Shown piece after piece: positions 1-5,192 of a DNA stretch of 8,079 nucleotides. Location: contig JAJYJF010000088.1 of assembly GCA_021796375.1 (NCBI GenBank), positions 1 to 8,079 on the forward strand. The letters are read 5' to 3'. Under the pieces are notes generated by a model that saw only the letters and a program-made list of their open reading frames with translations, made no database searches and was not told the origin of the DNA. The DNA comes from Chloroflexota bacterium (lineage in GTDB: Bacteria > Chloroflexota > Anaerolineae > Anaerolineales > Anaerolineaceae). Both the position numbers and the translations under genes were made by a program. Every line of letters starts with the position of its first letter. Positions within the stretch are counted from its first letter, which is position 1.

Positions 1-261
1 TGCGATGCCATGGTCGCGGAGGTGAGCACCCCTTCGCATGGGGTGGGGTATGAGATCGCCGCCGCGCTGGAGCGCGGCAAGCCGGTGCTGTGCTGCTACG
101 CGGCCGGAAAACGGGTATCCAAGATGATCACCGGCAACACCCACCCGCAGCTCCGGCTGGCGGCCTACGCGGATGCTGCCGGGGTCGTGGGGGCGGTCGA
201 AGCGTTTCTGGCAGAGGTTCAGCTCGCCGGACAGCCTTCCCAGCCGGTTTCCGGGTTCTAG
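1..261 (+). CDS. DNPH1/Rcl-like 2'-deoxynucleoside 5'-phosphate N-hydrolase, C-terminal part (5' end outside window)
   Basis: The frame is open from base 1 to the TAG at 259-261, so the gene enters from the left and the ATG at 10 is probably internal. About 86 residues are visible. They begin CDAMVAEVSTPSHGVGYEIA, which matches the core of the DNPH1/Rcl and nucleoside 2-deoxyribosyltransferase fold. In that family the Glu of the GVGYE motif (the 18th visible residue) is the nucleophile that attacks the N-glycosidic bond, and the Ser of TPS (the 12th) binds the 5'-phosphate. DNPH1 enzymes split deoxynucleoside monophosphates into base and deoxyribose 5-phosphate in the cytoplasm. The later KPVLCCY strand and the RVSKMITGN segment also fit Rcl. 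The N-terminal Tyr and Asp of the active site lie outside the window, so hydrolase cannot be told from transferase. The gene ends 18 bp before the SDR gene, suggesting cotranscription. Confidence 0.8.
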   Translation, partial: CDAMVAEVSTPSHGVGYEIAAALERGKPVLCCYAAGKRVSKMITGNTHPQLRLAAYADAAGVVGAVEAFLAEVQLAGQPSQPVSGF

Positions 262-279
262 GAAGGTAGAAGGGGAACG

Positions 280-1062
280 ATGGATCAACCCACTGTGATC
301 ATCACCGGCGCATCGCGCGGAATCGGGGCCGCCGCGGCTCGCAGCGCCGCCCGCCTGGGAGCGGCGGTGATCCTCGCGGCGCGCACGGCGGGCGCGCTGG
401 CCCAGCTCGCGGAGGAGATCCGCGGGTCGGGAGGCCGGTCCTTCGAGGTCCAGGCGGATATCGGCCGGGAAGCGGACTGCCGGAAAGTTATCGCGCTGGC
501 GCTGGAGAAGACCGGGCGCATCGATGGGCTGGTGAACAACGCCGGCGTGCTGGAGCCCATGGGGCGGATCGCCGAGAGCGACCCGGCAGGCTGGCAAACC
601 AGCTGGGCGGTCAATTTTCTCGGCCCGGTGGTCCTGATCCAGGCGGCGCTGCCGGAGCTGCGCCGCAGCGGCGGGCGGATCGTCAATATCTCGTCCGGGG
701 CTGCCAGCTCGGTAATCCCGGGCTGGGCGCCCTACAGCACGTCCAAAGCCGCCCTCAACCACCTGACCCGCATCCTCGCCGCCGAGGAACCCGCCGTCAC
801 CAGCGTCGCGCTGCGCCCGGGCCTCGTCGATACCCAGATGCAGGCCGAGATCCGCCAGAACGGCAGGGGCCGCATGTCCGAGAGCAGCTACGACCGGTTA
901 TCCGGCCAGCACGCGGCGGGGAAGCTGCTGCCCCCCGAAGCGCCGGGGAAAGCCGCCGCCTACCTGGCCCTGTACTCCCCCCGCGAGTGGAGCGGTGAGG
1001 TGCTGCCCGTCGACGACGGCCGCATCCAGGCCCTTTACGAAGCCCACCCCGATCAGGAATAA
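280..1062 (+). CDS. SDR-family NADP(H)-dependent oxidoreductase (Irc24/sepiapterin-reductase-like)
   Basis: This 260-residue protein is a complete classical short-chain dehydrogenase/reductase. Visible motifs are the cofactor-binding TGASRGIG (residues 9-16), NNAG (86-89), Asn112 in VNFLGP, and the catalytic Ser139, Tyr152 and Lys156 (YSTSK). RPG follows at 179-181. Arg13 in the glycine motif and Arg35 after the second strand favour NADPH over NADH. The RPGLVDTQMQ stretch and the ending SGEVLPVDDG resemble the fungal Irc24/benzil reductase and sepiapterin reductase group more than FabG, which usually ends in a DGG motif. The substrate is unknown, probably a carbonyl compound. The ATG at 280 is preceded by AGGGG (271-275), a close but usable ribosome site. 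The gene sits between the DNPH1-like and PfkB-like genes with gaps of 18 and 34 bp, so it probably belongs to their transcript. The SDR family is certain; the subfamily is a recollection of motif style. Confidence 0.9.
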   Translation: MDQPTVIITGASRGIGAAAARSAARLGAAVILAARTAGALAQLAEEIRGSGGRSFEVQADIGREADCRKVIALALEKTGRIDGLVNNAGVLEPMGRIAESDPAGWQTSWAVNFLGPVVLIQAALPELRRSGGRIVNISSGAASSVIPGWAPYSTSKAALNHLTRILAAEEPAVTSVALRPGLVDTQMQAEIRQNGRGRMSESSYDRLSGQHAAGKLLPPEAPGKAAAYLALYSPREWSGEVLPVDDGRIQALYEAHPDQE

Positions 1063-1096
1063 GACGCCGGCCTGATCCGGCCAAGGAATCTGCCCC

Positions 1097-2062
1097 ATGA
1101 GCGCAAGCTGCCAGATCGCGACGGTCACCATTCATCCCTCCATCGATCAAACCCTGACGATCCCGGCGTTTGCCCGCGGCGAGGTCAACCGCGTGCTTTC
1201 CTGCCAGCACACCGCCGGCGGGAAGGGCAACAACGCGGCAGCCTTCCTGGCCGATTACGGCTTTCAGGTCACCGCCACCGGCTTCCTGGGCGCTGAAAAT
1301 GACCTGCCCTTCCGCCAGTTTTTTGCCGCCAAGGGGATCCGGGACCGCTTTATCCGCATCCCGGGGGAGACCCGCACCTGCATCAAGATCATCGACCCCG
1401 ACCTCCAGCAGACCACGGACATCAACCTCCCCGGGCTCACCCCATCCCCCGAAGAGATCGGCCAGCTGATGGCCTGCCTGGATGAAATGAAAGCCGGCTG
1501 CGGCTGCTTCATCCTGTCCGGCAGCCTGCCCCCCCGCTTGCCCGTCTCGTTTTACCGCGAGATGGCCGGGCGTCTAAAAGACCGGCTGGTCGCCATCGAC
1601 ACCAGCGGGGAGGCCCTCCGCCAGGCGCTCGAAGCCCACCCTGACATCATTAAGCCCAACCTGGCCGAGCTGGAGTCGCTTTTCGGAGTGCCGCTCTACG
1701 CCCCGGCGGCGGTCAGCGATGCCGCGCGCCGGCTCTCCGACCGGTTCAAAATTCAGCTGGTGGTGGTCTCGATGGGGAAAGATGGGGCGGTGCTGGTCGA
1801 AGGGGAAAAAATCGTGTGGGCGATCCCCCCCGCGGTCGCGGTGAAAACGACCGTCGGCGCCGGGGATGCCATGCTCGCCGGGGTGATCGCCGGGAAGATG
1901 AAAGGCCTTTCCGTGGAAGACTGCGCGCGCCTGGGTAGCGCCTTCTCGGTGAACGCCCTCGAAAAAATCGGCGCCGGGCTGGTCTCCCTTCAGTCCGTGG
2001 AGGAGGCTTTCAGCCAGGTCCGCCTGGTTCACCCGCTGACCGGCGAGGAGATCTCCGCCTGA
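1097..2062 (+). CDS. PfkB-family sugar-phosphate kinase, 1-phosphofructokinase/tagatose-6-phosphate kinase type
   Basis: This 321-residue protein has the full set of PfkB/ribokinase-superfamily signatures of the hexose-phosphate kinase branch. They are TIHPSID (11-17, Asp17 in the sugar site), GGKGNNAA (41-48), TRTCIKI (92-98), SGSLPP (141-146), KPNLAE (186-191), SMGKDGA (225-231) and the anion hole with catalytic Asp257 in GAGDAMLAG (254-262). Such enzymes transfer the ATP gamma-phosphate to fructose 1-phosphate, fructose 6-phosphate or tagatose 6-phosphate in the cytoplasm. The length is normal for the family. The first motif normally reads GGKGINVA; here Asn and Ala replace Ile and Val. 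No PTS fructose transporter or regulator is present in the window, so the fruK identity is not supported by context and no symbol is given. The ATG at 1097 has AAGGA at 1083-1087, nine bases upstream. It follows the SDR gene by 34 bp on the same strand. Confidence 0.9.
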   Translation: MSASCQIATVTIHPSIDQTLTIPAFARGEVNRVLSCQHTAGGKGNNAAAFLADYGFQVTATGFLGAENDLPFRQFFAAKGIRDRFIRIPGETRTCIKIIDPDLQQTTDINLPGLTPSPEEIGQLMACLDEMKAGCGCFILSGSLPPRLPVSFYREMAGRLKDRLVAIDTSGEALRQALEAHPDIIKPNLAELESLFGVPLYAPAAVSDAARRLSDRFKIQLVVVSMGKDGAVLVEGEKIVWAIPPAVAVKTTVGAGDAMLAGVIAGKMKGLSVEDCARLGSAFSVNALEKIGAGLVSLQSVEEAFSQVRLVHPLTGEEISA

Positions 2063-2067
2063 TCCTC

Positions 2068-2087
2068 AGCCGCCGCGCGGATCGGCT
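2068..2087 (+). terminator. Possible weak terminator hairpin after the kinase gene
   Basis: AGCCG (2068-2072) and CGGCT (2083-2087) form a 5-bp stem around a 10-base loop that is itself self-complementary (CCGCGCGG). It starts five bases after the kinase stop codon. The following bases (TGTCCTG) contain no proper T run, so intrinsic termination is doubtful. The structure may be a chance product of GC-rich DNA. Confidence 0.22.
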
Positions 2088-2136
2088 TGTCCTGCACCGG
2101 CGGCAGAGCTTCCCAACCTTGCGCAGCGGGCCGGGC

Positions 2137-2142
2137 TATAAT
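2137..2142 (+). promoter_or_regulatory. TATAAT -10 box for the sensor-phosphatase gene
   Basis: A perfect TATAAT, preceded by C, lies in the 141-bp gap between the kinase and the sensor-phosphatase. Transcription would begin near 2149, leaving a leader of about 55 bases before the ATG at 2204. No TTGACA-like -35 element is present at the usual spacing, and there is no TG extension. If real, this promoter also excludes the longer TTG-initiated reading frame from 2087, which would begin upstream of the transcript. Confidence 0.5.
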
Positions 2143-2186
2143 GAAGGAAGCGGAAAGATTCTCCCGGCCGGCAGCGGCGATCCACG

Positions 2187-2196
2187 AGGAGGAAGG
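2187..2196 (+). promoter_or_regulatory. Strong Shine-Dalgarno that fixes the start at 2204
   Basis: A purine run contains AGGAGG (2187-2192) and GGAAGG (2191-2196), placed 11 and 7 bases before the ATG at 2204. Nothing comparable precedes the in-frame TTG at 2087 or the ATG at 2141. This is the best ribosome site in the window. Confidence 0.75.
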
Positions 2197-2203
2197 TGAA
2201 TCG

Positions 2204-3460
2204 ATGACGAGTGCGGAGATCCTTCAAACGCTTGCCCGGGTCCCCTTTTTCGCCACCCTGGATGCTGAAGAGCTGGAAAGCCTGGTCCGCGCGGCGGGCA
2301 TCCAAAAAAAGCCCGCCGGCACCCTCCTCATCCGGGAGGGCAAGCCGGCAGGCGGCGTGCTGGTGATCCTGGAAGGCGAAACCGAGGTCTTTAAATCCTA
2401 CGGGCAGGAGGGAGAGCGCCGGTTGGGCACCCGCGGTCCGGGGACGGTGCTGGGCGAGATGAGCTTTTTCAGCCCGCACCAGACGCATACCGCCACCATC
2501 CAGGCGGTCACCCCGGTACTTCTGTTCTGCCTGGAGCGGGATACCTTCGAAACCCTGCTCATCCGCTACCCCAAGGTGACCGCCGAGCTGCTGCGGACCG
2601 TCTCGCGCCGCCTGGAAGATTCGGAGACCATGACGGTCATCGACCTGACCGAAAAAAACCGGCTCTTAGAAAAAGCGCTGGACGATCTTCAGGCTGCCCA
2701 GGAACAATTAATCGAAAAGGAAAAGCTCGAGCACGAGCTCGAGCTTGCCAGCCAGATCCAGCAGAGCCTGCTGCCGCGCGAGCTCCCCAGCCTGCCGGGG
2801 GCCGGGCTGGCAGCCCTCACCATCCCGGCCCGGGCGGTCGGCGGGGATTTTTACGGCTTCCTCGCCCACTCAGACGGGCGCACCGGGATGTTCGCCGGCG
2901 ACGTGTCGGATAAAGGCATGCCGGCGGCGCTGGGCATGGCGCTCGTCCTCAGCCTGCTGCACGCGGAGGGCAGCCGGAAGCACCACACGCCAGCCCAGAT
3001 CCTCACCAACGTCAACCAGCACCTGCTCGAGATCGGCGCGGCCAATACCTTCGTCACGCTCCTGTTCGGTTTCTACGACCCGCCAACCGGCAGGTTCAGC
3101 TACGCCCGCGCCGGCCACCCGCTGCCGGTCCTGCTGAGCGGCCAGGGCGAGCTCATCCCGGTGCAGCAGGGCCTCGGGCAGGCCCTGGGTATTTTTGAGC
3201 CGGTGGTCCTGGACGTGCAGGAGGTCCAGCTACCCCCCGGCGGGATGATGCTGATGTATTCGGACGGGGTCTCGGAAGCCGCAAATCCGCAGGGCGACCA
3301 GTTCGGGGTCGAGCGCCTGCAGCTCGAGCTGCAAGCGCTGGAGGAAGACGACCCCCACGAAGTGTGCCAGCGCGTCCTGCAGGCCGTCCGGAAGTACACC
3401 CAGGGCCAGCCCGGGCAGGACGATCTCACCCTGGTCTGCCTCCGCCGCGGAGCGGACTGA
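2204..3460 (+). CDS. Crp-like cyclic-nucleotide-binding domain fused to a PP2C/SpoIIE-type serine phosphatase (RsbU-like)
   Basis: The 418-residue protein has three parts. Residues ~5-125 form a cyclic-nucleotide-binding-like jelly roll (REGKPAGGVLVILEGETEVF, then GEMSFF at 84-89). Residues ~145-190 are charged and heptad-like, a likely coiled-coil linker. Residues ~190-418 are a PPM/PP2C-type phosphatase of the RsbU/SpoIIE group, with IQQSLLP (185-191), GGDFYGF (213-219), GDVSDKG (232-238), AGHPLP (303-308), SDGVSEA (353-359) and DDLTL (406-410). The aspartates that bind the Mn/Mg pair (Asp215, Asp233, Asp354, Asp407) are all present. Such proteins dephosphorylate a phosphoserine on an STAS anti-sigma antagonist in partner-switching pathways. 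No antagonist, anti-sigma kinase or sigma factor gene is in the window. In Crp, Arg82 contacts the cyclic phosphate; the aligned residue here is His95, so cAMP binding is doubtful. No membrane segment is seen. The start at 2204 is chosen over in-frame TTG 2087 because of its ribosome site and the TATAAT at 2137. Confidence 0.9.
   Translation: MTSAEILQTLARVPFFATLDAEELESLVRAAGIQKKPAGTLLIREGKPAGGVLVILEGETEVFKSYGQEGERRLGTRGPGTVLGEMSFFSPHQTHTATIQAVTPVLLFCLERDTFETLLIRYPKVTAELLRTVSRRLEDSETMTVIDLTEKNRLLEKALDDLQAAQEQLIEKEKLEHELELASQIQQSLLPRELPSLPGAGLAALTIPARAVGGDFYGFLAHSDGRTGMFAGDVSDKGMPAALGMALVLSLLHAEGSRKHHTPAQILTNVNQHLLEIGAANTFVTLLFGFYDPPTGRFSYARAGHPLPVLLSGQGELIPVQQGLGQALGIFEPVVLDVQEVQLPPGGMMLMYSDGVSEAANPQGDQFGVERLQLELQALEEDDPHEVCQRVLQAVRKYTQGQPGQDDLTLVCLRRGAD
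2723..2746. repeat. Perfect 10-bp inverted repeat with 4-base loop inside the phosphatase gene
   Basis: AAGCTCGAGC (2723-2732) is followed by ACGA (2733-2736) and its exact reverse complement GCTCGAGCTT (2737-2746). The DNA encodes KLEHELEL in the coiled-coil linker, so repeated Leu-Glu codons (CTC GAG) may explain the symmetry. The mRNA could form a stable tetraloop hairpin between the sensor and phosphatase coding parts. Confidence 0.8.
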
Positions 3461-3506
3461 CCAACCTGGTGCAAGCTCAACCGCGCGGCGGCGGGACCCT
3501 CCGGCC

Positions 3507-5111
3507 TTAGGGCCCGACCCATTCCTGGAACAGGGGCTTCAGGTCGCAGCCGCAGTCCCCGGCCGCGAGCGCTTCATACCCCGCGGTGGTGGAGATCCCC
3601 CATTCGTACTTCTGGAAGTAATCCCGCAGGAACCTGTCGAAGCTCGCCTCGCCCATGCGCTCCGCGAGGGCGGCGATAAAAAGCGGTCCCCGCCCGTAAA
3701 CAATCGCGCTGTAGCTGGCAGCGTCGTACGCGGCGACCGGCTGGCCGATCGGGATGGGCTGGTCATTCACCAGATCCCAGCGGCGCTGCCAGTCTGACCG
3801 GTACGATTGCGCTGCTGCCGTGCCGCCGTTATCCAGGTAATAAATGTAGGTCGAATACTGCGCCATGGCTTCATCCAACCACGGCTGGTTGACCTGGTCG
3901 TCCCCGACCAGCCCGTACCACCACTGGTGGGAGATCTCGTGCGCCAGCGTCGCCTCCAGGATGACCCGCGCCGGGGTGGATCCGCTGGGCTGGGCCGGGT
4001 CGTAAAGCTGCTCGGCGATGGCAACCTCCTGCGGGTATTCGATCCCCAGTGCCTGGGTAGGGCTGGCGGTGACGTTAAAGCGCGTATAGGGATAGACGCC
4101 GAACCGGCGGTTAAAGCTCGCGAAGGACGCTTCGGCGATCCGCAGGGTGTCGGGGGCGGCGGCAGCCAGCCGGCCCGGGACGTAGGTGCTGATCTGCGTC
4201 TGGCCGACCTCCGCGCTCGAGACGGAGGCATCCCGGCTGGCGGAGATGTAATCGTCGCGGACCGGGCCGGCCTCGGTGAGGATCACCTGCCGGTCGCCCT
4301 CTTTCGCCTGCTTCACCACCGACCCGGAGGCCGCCACCACCAGGTCCGCCGGGCAGCTGATCTGGACCAGGTAGAAGCTGGCATCGGTGTAGGTCACATC
4401 GCCGTAGTCCGGGGGGATTTCAGTATGCCAGCCCTTCTCATCGTAAACGGGGATGAGCGGGTAGTACTGCGCCAGGGCCAGGATGCCGTCGGCGACCACG
4501 AAGGTGTTATAGCCCTCCGGGTGGCCGGGGGGAACGCGGTCGGCAAAGCTCATCCGGACCACCGCCTGCCCGCCGGGCGCGAGCGGGGCCGGCAGCGCGA
4601 CCGCCAGGTCCGAGTTGGCCGCGGAGAGCGAGGTCCGCCCCGCCTGCCCGTTCAGCATCACGTTGCTGACGGTCATCTCGCCGCCCAGCAGGTTTGGAAA
4701 GAGGCGAAAGTGGACGCTGTTCAGGGCGGTGGTCTCCCGGTTGGTGTAAAGCACCTCCTCCTGGCCGCTGAGGGACGCCAGGTTGGGCGCGATCGCGACC
4801 GCGATATGGTACACGCTCGCCCCGGGCAGGGCCGAGAGCACGCCGCGGGCCGCGGGGATGAGGCCCGGTTGAAAGACCGTCCGGTTATCCCAGGCGGTCT
4901 GGATCACCTGCGGCTGGGGGAGCCGGGCTGTTCCGGTAGAGAAGGGGGTGGAGGGCGCGGCGGCGGTTGGCAAGGCCGGGGATGGGATGGTCGTATCCCT
5001 GCCGGCCGCCGGCGTGACGGCCGGCGACGGCGCGGGTCGCGTTCTCCCACACCCGGCCAGGATCAGGCAGGCTGCGGCCAGAATATAGAAAATAAAATTC
5101 CGCTTGCTCAT
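3507..5111 (-). CDS. Surface lipoprotein zinc peptidase, M1-like (gluzincin aminopeptidase fold)
   Basis: The 534-residue product starts with a lipoprotein signal: positive MSKR, a hydrophobic stretch and lipobox LAGC, with Cys21 as the lipidated residue. A Pro/Ala/Thr/Ser-rich stalk runs to about residue 68. An M1-like N-terminal beta domain covers about 95-310. The catalytic domain carries HEISH (391-395) with Glu414 in WLDEAMAQYS, exactly the HEXXH-X18-E zinc site of M1 gluzincins. Tyr472 in VYGRGPLF is a candidate transition-state tyrosine. The exopeptidase motif GAMEN is replaced by GIEYP (356-360), keeping the Glu (358). It should act outside the membrane, probably releasing amino acids from peptides; specificity is not readable. 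The protein is shorter than full four-domain M1 enzymes because it lacks the large helical C-terminal domain. Upstream of the ATG there is no clear Shine-Dalgarno. It lies 81 bp downstream of the ATP-grasp gene, with its own TATAAT box between, and converges on the phosphatase gene. Confidence 0.88.
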   Translation of the reverse strand: MSKRNFIFYILAAACLILAGCGRTRPAPSPAVTPAAGRDTTIPSPALPTAAAPSTPFSTGTARLPQPQVIQTAWDNRTVFQPGLIPAARGVLSALPGASVYHIAVAIAPNLASLSGQEEVLYTNRETTALNSVHFRLFPNLLGGEMTVSNVMLNGQAGRTSLSAANSDLAVALPAPLAPGGQAVVRMSFADRVPPGHPEGYNTFVVADGILALAQYYPLIPVYDEKGWHTEIPPDYGDVTYTDASFYLVQISCPADLVVAASGSVVKQAKEGDRQVILTEAGPVRDDYISASRDASVSSAEVGQTQISTYVPGRLAAAAPDTLRIAEASFASFNRRFGVYPYTRFNVTASPTQALGIEYPQEVAIAEQLYDPAQPSGSTPARVILEATLAHEISHQWWYGLVGDDQVNQPWLDEAMAQYSTYIYYLDNGGTAAAQSYRSDWQRRWDLVNDQPIPIGQPVAAYDAASYSAIVYGRGPLFIAALAERMGEASFDRFLRDYFQKYEWGISTTAGYEALAAGDCGCDLKPLFQEWVGP

Positions 5112-5112
5112 A

Positions 5113-5125
5113 GCATTTGGAATGC
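5113..5125 (-). promoter_or_regulatory. Small hairpin immediately upstream of the lipoprotein start codon
   Basis: GCATT (5113-5117) and AATGC (5121-5125) are a perfect 5-bp inverted repeat around a 3-base loop. It occupies the place where the ribosome site of the peptidase gene should be; the start codon is at 5111-5109. It could mask initiation, or it may be chance. Confidence 0.25.
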
Positions 5126-5149
5126 CTGAAATCGGTTTTTGCTGGATTG

Positions 5150-5155
5150 ATTATA
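5150..5155 (-). promoter_or_regulatory. TATAAT -10 box for the lipoprotein peptidase gene
   Basis: Read on the minus strand, CTATAAT occurs in the AT-rich 81-bp gap between the ATP-grasp gene and the peptidase gene. The predicted start near 5143 gives a leader of about 32 bases. No good TTGACA is present at 16-18 bp; TTTCCG lies about 20 bp upstream. This supports transcription of the peptidase apart from the upstream gene. Confidence 0.5.
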
Positions 5156-5192
5156 GGTGGATCTGTTATTTTGAGCGGAAACTTTAAAATTC

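Noticed and set aside
1067..1081. GCCGG...CCGGC inverted repeat between the SDR and kinase genes
   Set aside because: A 5-bp stem with no T run inside a 34-bp gap of a probable operon; likely chance in GC-rich DNA.
2087..2203. Longer form of the sensor-phosphatase starting at TTG 2087
   Set aside because: The extra 39 residues have no domain character and no ribosome site, and they lie across a TATAAT box; ATG 2204 has a strong Shine-Dalgarno.
5001..5035. Repeated GCCGGC units near the 5' end of the peptidase gene
   Set aside because: They encode the Ala/Pro/Thr-rich stalk, so low-complexity codon use explains them; no regular repeat unit is present.
3807..5129. A 440-codon open frame on the plus strand opposite the lipoprotein peptidase
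   Set aside because: Low-complexity Gly/Arg/Val composition with no motif; the opposite strand carries a lipobox and a zinc-binding HEXXH site.
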